Notes under the pieces: model-generated
What the model was told of the DNA's origin: nothing
Databases searched by the model: none
The model's input: the letters and a program-made list of their open reading frames with translations, nothing else
Shown: piece after piece, positions 16,022 through 24,954 of the stretch
Position numbering within the stretch: position 1 is the stretch's first letter
How the letters are laid out: the number at the start of each line of letters is the position of its first letter
Source: Catonella morbi ATCC 51271
GTDB lineage: Bacteria; Bacillota; Clostridia; Lachnospirales; Lachnospiraceae
Direction of reading: 5' to 3'
NCBI RefSeq assembly: GCF_000160035.2
Contig: NZ_KI535368.1
Location: 248,001-312,000, forward strand
DNA length: 64,000 nt
Made by a program: the position numbers and the translations under genes

Positions 16022-17721
16022 ACCTTTATCCTGACCTCTGTTCCCTTATCAGGGACAGAGGTTATATTTATACCATAGCCTTTGCCGCAAAGCAGTTCTA
16101 TTCTATGGTCTACATTTTTAATTCCAATTCCTCCCAGTCTGACTTTGGTATTAGGCTGGCAGTTTTTTTCATTCTTTAATTTTTCAGTATCAAATCCTTT
16201 ACCGTTGTCAGACACAATTATAACAATGTCCTTCTCGACTTTCTCAAAAGAAATGCTTATCTTACCGCCGCCATTTGGACGAAGCCCATGGTAGATGGCA
16301 TTTTCAACTATTGGCTGAATTATGAGTTTAGGAACAGTGGCATTTTCAAGTTTGCCGGCGTCACCTATTTCATACGTAAGCATATCTTCATATCTGAATT
16401 TTTGTATCTCAAGATAATTCTTTACATGTTCTATTTCTTCTTTAAGAGTGACAAAATCAAGCTCTGTGCTTAAAGACAGTCTTAAAAGTCTGCCAAGTGC
16501 GGAAGTCACCTTGATTACAGACTCATTTTCGTTAAGTTCGGCAAGCCAGAGTATAGTATCCAGTGTATTATATAAAAAGTGAGGATTTATCTGACTTTGC
16601 AGCATTTTAAGCTCAAACTGTCTTCTGGTTTCTTCTTCTTTGGAAATATTTTCAGTAAGAGCCTTTATCCTGTCTATGAGCCTGTTGTACTCATTTTCAA
16701 GCTCAGTAACTTCTTTTATGCCTGTAGCTATGGTTATATGATTCCATTTTTCATCTAGACTCATCATAGCAAGCTTAAGTTCGGTAATAGGCTTACTTAG
16801 CCTTTTAGAAGCAATTATACCTACCAATATGCTTAGTAATACAAGAAAAAAGGATAAAATAAAAATAGTTTTGGTTAAGTTATTTTGAAGTAATTTTACA
16901 TTGTCGGCGGCAGCAACTCCAAAAAGCTTCCAGGTTGAATTGTTAACAGTAGCCTCATATACCACATTACCGTCTTTAATATCACCATCCATAAGGGATT
17001 TAAGTTCTTCACCTTTTTTCATATCACTGAATACAGTAACATCAGGATGATATATTATGTCACCGGATTCTGACATAATATATACATAGCCCCTTTTACC
17101 GAGGTCAAGGTTTTTAATATAATCTTCTATAAAATTATATGAAATATCCATAAGCACAACGCCCAGGTGCTCGTTGTTTTTACCGATAATTTCTCTGTAT
17201 ACCGATATAGTCCATTTGCTTTTATCAGCGGCAAAGGCACTATGTCCCGTCTCTGAGAGCATAGGCATGCGATTGGAAGCAATGGCTTTTTTGTACCAAT
17301 CCTCCTTCATCATATCATCTGAGAGTGTCATAGACATATCACTGTCACTTGTGATTGCAAAACCATTTTTAGAGACAACAGCCACACCGCTTATTCTGCT
17401 GTCACTTTCTTTTGCAAGAGCAATAAGTGAAGAAATAGACTCTAAAGATTCAGGAGAGGATTTGGCAAGAGCTGCTTTTATGTCTTTATGTTCAGCGATG
17501 ATATTGCTAAAGGCTCTGAGCTTTTCAAGGTAGGAAGAGATATACTCGCCTGTCTGGTTTACCATAGCTCTTGTGCGCATTACATCATCTTTAATCAACA
17601 TATCAGAGGTAAAATGATAGATACTGCCGGAAAGCAGTGCTATTATAAAGAGAGAAAATATAAAAAAAGTAAGAGCTGTCCTTACATGTAATTTTGAAAA
17701 AAAGCTTAATCTAGTTTTCAT
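16006..17721 (-). CDS. Sensor histidine kinase, YesM type (Cache-HAMP-HisKA_7TM-like)
   Basis: 571 residues. One helix near 14-36, an extracellular double-Cache-like sensor (about 40-285), a second helix near 287-307, HAMP, then the His_kinase domain with phosphoacceptor in INPHFLYN (H about 381), and an ATPase domain with N-box VENAIYHG, DNGKGFD and GGIGIKNV. This is the LytS/YesM class, which pairs with AraC-type response regulators; the regulator gene overlaps its start by 11 nt. In pneumococcus the comparable TCS09 also sits beside an msrAB gene (recalled), supporting a link to surface redox repair or sugar sensing. Ligand unknown. Confidence 0.9.
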   Translation of the reverse strand: MKTRLSFFSKLHVRTALTFFIFSLFIIALLSGSIYHFTSDMLIKDDVMRTRAMVNQTGEYISSYLEKLRAFSNIIAEHKDIKAALAKSSPESLESISSLIALAKESDSRISGVAVVSKNGFAITSDSDMSMTLSDDMMKEDWYKKAIASNRMPMLSETGHSAFAADKSKWTISVYREIIGKNNEHLGVVLMDISYNFIEDYIKNLDLGKRGYVYIMSESGDIIYHPDVTVFSDMKKGEELKSLMDGDIKDGNVVYEATVNNSTWKLFGVAAADNVKLLQNNLTKTIFILSFFLVLLSILVGIIASKRLSKPITELKLAMMSLDEKWNHITIATGIKEVTELENEYNRLIDRIKALTENISKEEETRRQFELKMLQSQINPHFLYNTLDTILWLAELNENESVIKVTSALGRLLRLSLSTELDFVTLKEEIEHVKNYLEIQKFRYEDMLTYEIGDAGKLENATVPKLIIQPIVENAIYHGLRPNGGGKISISFEKVEKDIVIIVSDNGKGFDTEKLKNEKNCQPNTKVRLGGIGIKNVDHRIELLCGKGYGINITSVPDKGTEVRIKVRERE

Positions 17722-18481
17722 TTGGTTTCATCCCCTGCTTAAACTGTTTTGGAGTAATGCCAAAGGTCTTTTTAAATCTGTTTGTGAAATAATTAACATC
17801 TTCATAGCCTATTTCCTCTGCAATTTCATAGTTTTTCATATCAGTGGAAAGACAGAGGATTTTTGCCTGCTCCATTCTTTTGAGTGTTAGATATTCCTGA
17901 AATGGAATGCCATATATCTGTTTTATTATACCGCTTAAATAACTGCTGTTAAAGCCAAGATTTTCAGCCATATATCCAAGAGACAGGTCAGAGTCAAAAA
18001 GGTGTTCATTCATATATTCTCTTACTGCTTTAAAACTTGAATTATCACCGGACAGTATACTCTCACTTGTTACGCTAAGTTCCGAAAGCCTGTTTTCAAG
18101 TCTGATTTTTTCTATTTTATCAATCATCCGCTTAAGTACGAGCTCTATATCTGTCTTATTTACAGGCTTTAACAGATAATCATCCACACCAAGTCTTATT
18201 GCGGTCTGCATATATTCAAAATAATCGTATCCTGTAACCATAATAATTGCAAAATTTTGATTTTTTTCTTTGAGCATTTTAGCTAAAGTCAGTCCGTCTG
18301 TATTTGGCATGTTTATATCAAGCATTATTATATCAATCTGCTCTTTATCTGTTATTTCAAGGCATGTTTCAGCATTACCGGCTTCAAATATTTTATTTAT
18401 ACCTATTTCAGACAAGATGGCGAGAGATTTTATCCCTCGCCTGATTACTGGTTCATCATCAACTATAAGTAGATTATACAT
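17711..18481 (-). CDS. Response regulator, YesN/AraC type
   Basis: 256 residues: receiver domain 1-120 with phosphoacceptor D55 in MLDINMP, acidic pair VDDEP and K105-type lysine in LLKPV; C-terminal AraC double helix-turn-helix (about 155-252, ending YFTNRFKKTFGITPKQFK). It should bind DNA upstream of target genes when phosphorylated by the overlapping kinase. Likely targets are its own operon; the promoter region at 21242-21270 is the natural place to look. Start ATG has TGGAGATACA upstream, 22 nt after the stop of the small lipoprotein. Confidence 0.92.
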   Translation of the reverse strand: MYNLLIVDDEPVIRRGIKSLAILSEIGINKIFEAGNAETCLEITDKEQIDIIMLDINMPNTDGLTLAKMLKEKNQNFAIIMVTGYDYFEYMQTAIRLGVDDYLLKPVNKTDIELVLKRMIDKIEKIRLENRLSELSVTSESILSGDNSSFKAVREYMNEHLFDSDLSLGYMAENLGFNSSYLSGIIKQIYGIPFQEYLTLKRMEQAKILCLSTDMKNYEIAEEIGYEDVNYFTNRFKKTFGITPKQFKQGMKPNEN

Positions 18482-18506
18482 TGTATCTCCATTAAAAGTT
18501 ATCTTA

Positions 18507-18710
18507 TTACTTATTATTCATGGAAGAATCTGTCATATTATCTGACATAGAACCTTTTTCCATATTTTGTGTACTGCTGTCTTTCATCTCCGAACCCGAA
18601 GAGTTATTTCTCATAAAGCCTCAGGTACTGCAACCGCCTGAGCCACAGCCTGTTATAGCAGTTGCAGCAGTTATTATACCGGCTATTAAGCCTAAAATTT
18701 TCTTTTTCAT
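18507..18710 (-). CDS. Small lipoprotein with in-frame TGA, candidate selenoprotein (or disrupted gene)
   Basis: Start ATG at 18710 with AAAGGAAA upstream. The first 29 codons give a lipoprotein signal ending ITGC (lipobox, C22) and then GSGGCST; codon 30 (18621-18623) is TGA; the same frame then continues for 37 codons to TAA at 18507: GFMRNNSSGSEMKDSS...MTDSSMNNK. Reading TGA as selenocysteine makes a C27-S-T-U30 redox motif. The tail is rich in Met, Ser, Asn and Asp like the Met-rich thioredoxin in the same operon, which argues that it is really translated. A short hairpin CTCTTCGGGTTCGGAG (18588-18603) lies 17 nt after the TGA but is a weak SECIS match. Alternatives: a 29-residue peptide, a nonsense mutation, or a base-call error. 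Confidence 0.45.
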
Positions 18711-18741
18711 ATTATTTTAATTTCCTTTGTATTTCTTGATT

Positions 18742-19872
18742 TTACTTTATTAAGTATTTTAAATAACTATATCCTCTTTTATCCATTTCTGCATATGGAA
18801 TAAATTCAATAGATGCACTGTTTATACAGTATCTTTTACCACCGAGCTCTTTAGGACCGTCATCAAAAACATGACCTAAGTGTATATTGCCGCTTCTGCT
18901 TCTGACTTCAGTTCTTATCATATTAAAACTACGATCTTCAATGTATTTTACAACATCTTTAGCTATAGGTTTAGAAAAACTTGGCCATCCGCAGCCTGAC
19001 TCAAATTTATCTGTAGAGGAGAAGAGTGGCTCTTTGGTTGTAATATCTACATAAATGCCTTTTTCAAAATTATCCCAATATTCATTTGAAAATGCATATT
19101 CTGTCTTGTTTTGCACAGCAACTTTATACTGAATATCCGTAAGAGTTTTTTTGAGTTCTGCATCAGATGGTCTTGGATATTTTGTAGCATCTATCACAGG
19201 TTCTTTATCAGGTGACAAAGGTTTCTCAGCGAGAGAGAGGTCTATATGGCAGTAGCCGCCTGGATTCTTCTCAAGATAATCCTGATGATACTCCTCAGCT
19301 TCAAAAAAATGTTTAAGTGGCAGAACTTCTATTGCTATAGGTTTGTCATACTTGGTTTGTTCTTTATTTAAAATTTTATCAATTATTTTTTTATCATTAT
19401 TATCTGTATAATATATACCGCTTCTATACTGTGTACCAACATCATTTCCCTGTTTGTTTACACTAACAGGATTTACAACTCTCAGATAATGTGTGAGTAA
19501 GTCTTCAAGGCTGATAATTTCAGGTTTGTATATAACTTTCACTGTTTCAGCATGACCACTGGTATGTAAGTCTCTATAGGTTGGATTTTCAGTTTTTCCG
19601 TTTGCATATCCGCTTATGGCATCTTCTACACCGTTTAATTTCTGCATATAGGCTTCAAGTCCCCAAAAACAGCCTCCTGCAAGATGGATTTCTTTTAATT
19701 TATCAGATTTATTCATTTTTTTTGCTCCTTTATTATACTTAACTTTATTTTGTTTCACTATTTTATTTGCAGCTTGTATCTCTTGTTGATTTTTAAACCA
19801 GCTTGCAGTTAAGTATAAAGCAATTGCTGCAAAAAATATAGGTATTATCCAAAGTAATTTATTTTTACTCAT
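18742..19872 (-). CDS. msrAB: Membrane-anchored methionine sulfoxide reductase MsrAB fusion
   Basis: 376 residues. An N-terminal helix (6-24) anchors it outside the membrane. MsrA domain about 60-215 with catalytic C68 in GGCFWGLE; MsrB domain about 235-376 with catalytic C349 in RYCINSAS and the GCGWPSF and [10 protein letters not shown] motifs. It reduces both S- and R-methionine sulfoxide in surface proteins and needs a thioredoxin-like donor, which the gene upstream should supply. The order thioredoxin-msrAB-response regulator-kinase resembles the pneumococcal etrx1/msrAB1/TCS09 region (recalled). The usual partner CcdA is not encoded here. GGAAGGAAAT precedes the ATG. Confidence 0.95.
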   Translation of the reverse strand: MSKNKLLWIIPIFFAAIALYLTASWFKNQQEIQAANKIVKQNKVKYNKGAKKMNKSDKLKEIHLAGGCFWGLEAYMQKLNGVEDAISGYANGKTENPTYRDLHTSGHAETVKVIYKPEIISLEDLLTHYLRVVNPVSVNKQGNDVGTQYRSGIYYTDNNDKKIIDKILNKEQTKYDKPIAIEVLPLKHFFEAEEYHQDYLEKNPGGYCHIDLSLAEKPLSPDKEPVIDATKYPRPSDAELKKTLTDIQYKVAVQNKTEYAFSNEYWDNFEKGIYVDITTKEPLFSSTDKFESGCGWPSFSKPIAKDVVKYIEDRSFNMIRTEVRSRSGNIHLGHVFDDGPKELGGKRYCINSASIEFIPYAEMDKRGYSYLKYLIK

Positions 19873-19917
19873 ATATAATATTTCCTTCCTGCTTGTTTTT
19901 AAAGCAAGCCTTAACCA

Positions 19918-20045
19918 TAACAGATTGTATAAGAAGTGATATTATTATGGCTAAGGTGTAAGATTAACACACATCTGCAAATATCAGAATTAGGAGCCAA
20001 GGATTTGATTGAGGTATTTTGCAAGATGGCTTGCAAATAATTTGA
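19918..20045. repeat. Possible diverged copy of the MITE-like repeat family C
   Basis: The part from 19976 to 20035 aligns loosely with 35870-35932 (shared ATATC, GCC, TTGATT, GCAAGATG, AATAATTTG blocks in order). Evidence is by eye only. It fills the gap between msrAB and the thioredoxin gene. Confidence 0.3.
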
Positions 20046-20051
20046 ATTAAA

Positions 20052-21149
20052 TTATTTAAGGTTTTTGATTGTATCCTTTATATAGTCATTTGAGTTATGT
20101 CCTGCCTTAACTGTGGTATCAGTTCCATTGCTTGAAACATATACAGAAGTAGGATATACTTTTACACCATAATGTTCAGTAACTTCTCCTGTTTCATCAA
20201 AAAGTACCTTGAGGTTTTTATAGCCTAATTCCTTAAACCATTTCTTAAAAGCAGCGGTATCCATTTCTCTGTTTTTTCCGGGAGCAACTACAGTAACTAT
20301 TTCAAAGTCATTGCTTTCGCCTGCAAGCTTGTCAAGGTCTTCAAGACCGGTAAGGCAGATAGAGCACCATGAAGCCCAAAACTTCATATAAACTTTTTTG
20401 CCCTTATTGTCACTGAGTTTATAATCATTACCATCTAAGTCCTTGAGAGTAAAATCGTACATATCCTTCTTATTCATCATCTTATCTTTTTTCATGCTCT
20501 TTTTTTTCATAGACTTTGAATTCTTCATATCATCATGCATCATGTTATCATCCTTTTTCATATCACCATTCATCATATCGTCTTTCATCATTTTTCCGGA
20601 CTTATCTTTTTTCATATTGTCCTTCATCATGTTGTCGGATTTTTTCATTTTTTTGCCGTTATTTTTTTTCATCTTCATTTTCTTGCCGGCTTTTTTCTTC
20701 TTCATTTTTTTATTGGATTTGTCCATTTTCATATCGCCATCCATCATCTTACCGGACTTATCCTTCATCATCTTGTCATCATCCATCATTTTATCAGACT
20801 TATCCTTCATCATATCATCGGATTTATCTTTTTTCATATCGTCTTTCATCATGCCATCGGATTTACCATCTTTCATACCGTCCTTCATCATCTTGTCATC
20901 ATCCTTCATCATGCCGTCAGACTTACCTTTTTTCATATCATCGTCCATCATCTTGTCGGACTTATCTTTCATATTATCCTTCATCATGTCATTATCTTTC
21001 ATCATATCGCCGTCTTTCATTTTATCTGCCTTTGTCTCCATTATGGCAGCTTTTGCAGGAGTCATATTATCTCCCTTTGCGTGATAGCCTGCTAAAACAG
21101 ATGTTGTTACTAATGCTCCTACAAGAAGTCCTAAAGTTTTCTTTCTCAT
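20052..21149 (-). CDS. Secreted thioredoxin-like protein with methionine/lysine/aspartate-rich domain
   Basis: 365 residues. Signal peptide about 1-20 with a likely SPase I site after SVLA and no lipobox. Residues about 43-230 are low-complexity, built from degenerate MMKDD/KSDKMM units, with 47 methionines in about 188 residues. From about 232 a TlpA/AhpC-type thioredoxin domain follows, with the site WASWCSIC (C262, C265) and cis-proline loop KVYPTS. It probably feeds electrons to the MsrAB encoded downstream. The Met-rich part may be an oxidant sink, metal ligand or self-substrate of MsrAB; this is inference. ATG at 21149 has GAAAGGAATT; an in-frame TTG 18 nt upstream overlaps that site and is rejected. 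Confidence 0.85.
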   Translation of the reverse strand: MRKKTLGLLVGALVTTSVLAGYHAKGDNMTPAKAAIMETKADKMKDGDMMKDNDMMKDNMKDKSDKMMDDDMKKGKSDGMMKDDDKMMKDGMKDGKSDGMMKDDMKKDKSDDMMKDKSDKMMDDDKMMKDKSGKMMDGDMKMDKSNKKMKKKKAGKKMKMKKNNGKKMKKSDNMMKDNMKKDKSGKMMKDDMMNGDMKKDDNMMHDDMKNSKSMKKKSMKKDKMMNKKDMYDFTLKDLDGNDYKLSDNKGKKVYMKFWASWCSICLTGLEDLDKLAGESNDFEIVTVVAPGKNREMDTAAFKKWFKELGYKNLKVLFDETGEVTEHYGVKVYPTSVYVSSNGTDTTVKAGHNSNDYIKDTIKNLK

Positions 21150-21241
21150 TTTTTTAATTCCTTTCAATTGTGTAATATTTTCTCCGAATTTTTTGTTTAA
21201 TTAACTTATCTTAAAAGTGTTAATTTGTTTCGGCTTGATGT

Positions 21242-21270
21242 TCTATATGATAAAATAAAATTGTTCTCAA
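21242..21270 (-). promoter_or_regulatory. Promoter of the thioredoxin-msrAB-TCS operon
   Basis: On the minus strand TTGAGA, 17 bases, TATAGA, about 90 bases before the start codon. No other promoter is evident before the kinase gene, consistent with one five-gene transcript. Confidence 0.5.
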
Positions 21271-21326
21271 TATAATAGAATTTGATTGAAAAAAACATGA
21301 ATATTATTACATGTATCATTGCAATG

Positions 21327-21355
21327 TTGGAATTATGAATAATATAGGTTATAAT
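21327..21355 (+). promoter_or_regulatory. Promoter of methyltransferase gene
   Basis: TTGGAA, 17 bases, TATAAT, 35 bases upstream of the ATG. Confidence 0.65.
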
Positions 21356-21390
21356 ACAGTACTAAGGCAAATATAGAAAGGAATTATATT

Positions 21391-22005
21391 ATGAAAGAAA
21401 ATTATTTTGACACAGTAGCAAAGGAGTGGAATAATCCTAGAAGACAAAGTGCAAATGAAGAAATAAAAGAGGTTATTTTAAGAAGGCTTGCAGTAGATAA
21501 GTCTGAATCTGAGATAAAAGCTCTTGAGATAGGAGCGGGAAGTGGAACTCTGGCCCTGCTCCTTGCAAAACATTTCGCAAAAATAGACGGTATTGACAGT
21601 TCGGCGGGAATGAGAGAGGAATTTCTTAAGAATAAAGAAGCTTTTTCGGCAGAGAATGTAAATATATATGATGAGGATTTTCTTAATATAACGGATGAAA
21701 AATATGATTTGATATACAGTCATAAGGTTTTTCATCATATAGTGGATGTGGAAAATGAATTGCAATTATTAAAAAAATTCCTGGCACCAAAGGGGAAACT
21801 CTATCTTATGGATTTTTGTACAATACCTGCAGCCTTTCATAAAGATTTTCCGGATTTTGACGGACATAACGGATTTTCAAAAGAGGAAATTTGCAATTAT
21901 TTTAAGAACACAGGTTGGAAGCTTGTAGACTATGAAATAATTAAGCAGGGGAAAAAAGATGATATAGAATATGAAGTGTTTTTGGCAGTAGGAGAGGTGG
22001 AATAA
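21391..22005 (+). CDS. Class I SAM-dependent methyltransferase
   Basis: 204 residues with the Rossmann-type SAM site ALEIGAGSGTLALLLA (motif I), the acidic IDGIDSS at the end of strand 2, and YDLIYSHKVFHHI (motif IV region). This is a Methyltransf_11/25-type small-molecule methyltransferase; substrate not predictable. GAAAGGAATT precedes the start and it has its own promoter, divergent from the redox operon. The hydrophobic AAFHKDF and FSKEEICNYFKNTGW elements near the C-terminus are usual for the family. Confidence 0.85.
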   Translation: MKENYFDTVAKEWNNPRRQSANEEIKEVILRRLAVDKSESEIKALEIGAGSGTLALLLAKHFAKIDGIDSSAGMREEFLKNKEAFSAENVNIYDEDFLNITDEKYDLIYSHKVFHHIVDVENELQLLKKFLAPKGKLYLMDFCTIPAAFHKDFPDFDGHNGFSKEEICNYFKNTGWKLVDYEIIKQGKKDDIEYEVFLAVGEVE

Positions 22006-22143
22006 ATAATTACTCCATAATATACAAGAGCTTTTGGTTATAATTATAGCTGAAAGCTCATTTTTAATTTAATAAGAAATTTCTTATTAAATAAAATCTC
22101 TCCATATAGTTATTGGTAAGTTCAAATCCGTAGAAAAAAATAA

Positions 22144-22209
22144 AACTACTACAGTAGTGTTGACAAAAATACAAGACTGTGGTAGTATGAAGATACAAAC
22201 TACTGTAGT
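22144..22209 (+). promoter_or_regulatory. BlaI-type operators and promoter of blaI-blaR1
   Basis: Three dyads with the BlaI/MecI ACTACA/TGTAGT signature: ACTACAGTAGT (22148-22158), AAGACTGTGGTAGT (about 22173-22186) and ACTACTGTAGT (22199-22209). They overlap a strong promoter, TTGACA (22160-22165) -17- TAGTAT (22183-22188). Autorepression by the downstream BlaI-type protein is the standard logic. Confidence 0.85.
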
Positions 22210-22231
22210 CTTGTAAATGGAGGTAATAATA

Positions 22232-22591
22232 ATGGATGTTAAATTATTTGATTCAGAATTAAAGATAATGAATGTATTATGGAAAGAAGGTGATACTACA
22301 GCCAAACATATTTCAGATGTGTTAAAAGAAGAAACCGGCTGGAATATGAATACTACTTATACTTTAATAAAAAGATGTATAAAAAAAGGTGCTATAGAGC
22401 GTTCGGAGCCTAACTTTATGTGCCATGCCCTTATAGCAAGGGAAGAAGTACAGGCAGCAGAAGCCGGAGAACTGCTTGATAAGATATTTGACGGAGCAGT
22501 GGACAAAATGTTTGCAGCTCTAATAGGTGGAAAGAAACTTTCGAAAGATGAAATAAAAAACTTAAAAGAGCTGGTTAATAAGCTGAAATGA
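22232..22591 (+). CDS. BlaI/MecI/CopY-family repressor
   Basis: 119 residues from the ATG at 22232, preceded by GGAGG; an earlier ATG overlaps that site. The winged helix is DSELKIMNVLWKEGDTTAKHISDVL...WNMNTTYTLIKRCIKKGAIER, the C-terminal half is the helical dimerisation and cleavage region. It should bind the dyads just upstream and be inactivated by the membrane protease encoded 8 nt downstream. A fourth similar dyad lies far away at 55985-55998, before an ABC exporter, and may belong to its regulon. Confidence 0.92.
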   Translation: MDVKLFDSELKIMNVLWKEGDTTAKHISDVLKEETGWNMNTTYTLIKRCIKKGAIERSEPNFMCHALIAREEVQAAEAGELLDKIFDGAVDKMFAALIGGKKLSKDEIKNLKELVNKLK

Positions 22592-22599
22592 GGTGAAGT

Positions 22600-24852
22600 A
22601 TGAACCTTTTACAAATGAGTTTGTCAGGGGCTGTGCTTATAGTTGCTATCATAGTAATAAGAGCATTGTTTTTGCATAAATTACCTAAAAAGACATTTAC
22701 AATCCTATGGACTTTGGTGCTGATAAGGCTTTTACTGCCATTTTCAATACCTTCATCCTTTAGTATATATTCTTGGTTTCCAAGTATAAATTCTGCAAGA
22801 GAAAGCTATATAGCAGATAATAATACATCAGAAAGAGTAAAAAACCTGACAGTTTCAAAGAACATAAAAGAAACTGTTATAAAAGAAAGTAATACGAATA
22901 AGTCGCATAATTATATAAAGTATAATAGGGCTGAAGACTTTGAAAAAACAATTTTTCCGTCAAATGAAGCAATAAGATTTGCGGGTATGATAATAGGAAT
23001 TATAATTTTCCTTTTTCTATACATTAGAAATATGAGGGAGTTTAGGACTTCTTTGCCAATAAACAATGCCTTTATTAAAGATTGGCTTGTTAAACGTAAG
23101 CTGAAAAGGAAAATTTCCGTAAGATATTCTGATAGGATTTCTACACCGCTAAGTTATGGGATTTTTAGGCCTGTGATACTCCTTCCCAAAAATCTTGATT
23201 TGAGAGATACCGGACTTTTAAGTTACATTTTAACACACGAATATGTGCATATAAAAAGATTTGATATTATAACCAAAATGTTTCTTATAGCGGCACTTTG
23301 TGTTCATTGGTTCAATCCGGCGGTATGGGTTATGTTTATGCTGTTTAACCGTGACATAGAATTATCCTGTGATGAAGCTGTTGTGAGAATATTTGGTGAA
23401 AAAAGCAAGGAAGCATACGCGTATGCCCTTATTGATATGGAGGCAAAGAAGGGCAAGCTTATGCCGCTTTGCAGTAACTTTAGTAATAATGCAGTAAAAG
23501 AAAGGATAATATCGGTTATGAAGATAAAGAAGATTTCATTATTTATGATATTATTTGCAATAATATTTGTAACAGGAACTACTGCTGTATTTATGACTTC
23601 TGCAAAAGAGAAGGAAAATGAAAGTATTTCAGGAATAGATTATAAGAAAATTGATGATTTAAAATTTAAGGATTATGAAAAAATGTCTGTTGCAGCATAT
23701 TCGGATAAGGTGCTTAAGGCTGTTGACAGTGAAGAATATGCAGAAGCCTTGAATAAGATTGCAAATAATAAAGAATTCTATGAAAAAAGAAATATAGATG
23801 AGAAAGCACGGTTCTTTAATTATGTACTTTCACCTATCCTTGCAAGAAACCGGAGATATGGAATAATTAGTGGAAATATTGAAATAAATAATAATCTATA
23901 TCAGGTAGAGTATGCACTTAATATTGAAATATTAAACCCTGAAAAGCTTAAGGTAGGAGAATATATGAATGCCATAGAAAGCATTGATTCAGGTGTAAAT
24001 TTATTAAAAAACAATCTAACTAAAAAAGCGGTGAAAAATGCTAAAGAGGTGAGTGAAAAATTTAGAACAGGGTTAATTAAAATTTCAGAAAAATTAAGCA
24101 ATGATAATTTAAAAATAACCTTAGGAGGTATTTCGGAAATAGAAGAAGTTTCGGAAATGGTAAGTGAAAAAAATAATGAGTTAGAAAGTGATGAAATTGC
24201 TGTAGAGAAAGTGGATGACAAAGCTGAAACAAGAAGCTTTAAGTCTGCAACTAAGGAAGATTATGACTCATTATTTAACGCTCTGAAAAAGCCTGATTAC
24301 AAGAATATGAAGTTGGATGACTTTAATAAAAGATTGGCAAAATGGGCTTCCGCAGATGATGATAGAATGCGTATGGACAGGATAAATGATGACATAAATT
24401 ATGAAAATTTTGCAGTAAATCTGACAGATGAAGAAAGGGAATTTGTAACAACAACCATAAATTTCTCAGGGCTTGAAAATGCAAAAAAATTTAAGGCATT
24501 ATATACAAAAGGGAAGGAAGAGCTGCCGGTTATCAGTATAAGCTTTAGCGAAGCTACAAAAGTAGGAGATGGAAGATATGAAAGCTACGATTGCAGCTAT
24601 TCATTTTCATACAAGATAAAAGAAAAAGATAAAATTACAGTGGCTGAAAGGGATAATGCGGTAAGAGGCTTTATGCTTGCAGCCGGAAAGATTTGGAGTA
24701 ATCCGGAGTTTAGCGATTTATCGAAAGTAGATAAGGAAGATATTATTAAAAAGCTCAATGAGACAGCTAAAGAGCATAGTGGAGATAAAGTTAGTTTTAA
24801 TATCTTAGAAGACCAACTTGTTTTTGATAAGATAAATGAAACAATAAGATGA
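22600..24852 (+). CDS. BlaR1-like M56 metalloprotease sensor
   Basis: 750 residues. Membrane helices near 5-22, 34-50, 125-142 and 313-332 flank a cytoplasmic gluzincin domain with THEYVHIKR (zinc motif H213-E-x-x-H217) and the downstream SCDEAVV glutamate region. Residues after about 335 are extracellular. In true BlaR1/MecR1 this part is a penicillin-binding domain; here no SxxK/KTG pattern is evident and the sequence is charged and Glu/Lys/Asn-rich, so the signal is likely not a beta-lactam bound in the usual way. It pairs with the BlaI-type repressor upstream. GAGGTGAAGT precedes the start. Confidence 0.88.
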   Translation: MNLLQMSLSGAVLIVAIIVIRALFLHKLPKKTFTILWTLVLIRLLLPFSIPSSFSIYSWFPSINSARESYIADNNTSERVKNLTVSKNIKETVIKESNTNKSHNYIKYNRAEDFEKTIFPSNEAIRFAGMIIGIIIFLFLYIRNMREFRTSLPINNAFIKDWLVKRKLKRKISVRYSDRISTPLSYGIFRPVILLPKNLDLRDTGLLSYILTHEYVHIKRFDIITKMFLIAALCVHWFNPAVWVMFMLFNRDIELSCDEAVVRIFGEKSKEAYAYALIDMEAKKGKLMPLCSNFSNNAVKERIISVMKIKKISLFMILFAIIFVTGTTAVFMTSAKEKENESISGIDYKKIDDLKFKDYEKMSVAAYSDKVLKAVDSEEYAEALNKIANNKEFYEKRNIDEKARFFNYVLSPILARNRRYGIISGNIEINNNLYQVEYALNIEILNPEKLKVGEYMNAIESIDSGVNLLKNNLTKKAVKNAKEVSEKFRTGLIKISEKLSNDNLKITLGGISEIEEVSEMVSEKNNELESDEIAVEKVDDKAETRSFKSATKEDYDSLFNALKKPDYKNMKLDDFNKRLAKWASADDDRMRMDRINDDINYENFAVNLTDEEREFVTTTINFSGLENAKKFKALYTKGKEELPVISISFSEATKVGDGRYESYDCSYSFSYKIKEKDKITVAERDNAVRGFMLAAGKIWSNPEFSDLSKVDKEDIIKKLNETAKEHSGDKVSFNILEDQLVFDKINETIR

Positions 24853-24874
24853 TTTTCTTAATAACAGTATGTAA

Positions 24875-24923
24875 TCCCTGATTTTGTCTGATGGAATAAG
24901 AGGACAGGATTGGGGAGTTTTTA
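24875..24923 (+). terminator. Terminator after blaR1
   Basis: CCCTGATTTTGTC pairs, with wobbles, with GACAGGATTGGGG, followed by AGTTTTTATTT. Confidence 0.7.
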
Positions 24924-24954
24924 TTTAATGAATATCGAATAAAATATATTGATG

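Noticed and set aside
18520-18720. Plus-strand ORF opposite the small lipoprotein
   Set aside because: No ribosome site; the minus-strand frame has a signal peptide, lipobox and Shine-Dalgarno.
20443-21157. Long plus-strand ORFs rich in Ser/His/Phe opposite the thioredoxin gene
   Set aside because: They are mirror images of the Met/Lys/Asp repeats; low-complexity shadows with no start signals.
22600-24852. Beta-lactam resistance operon
   Set aside because: No beta-lactamase or PBP2a gene is nearby and the sensor lacks an evident penicillin-binding domain.
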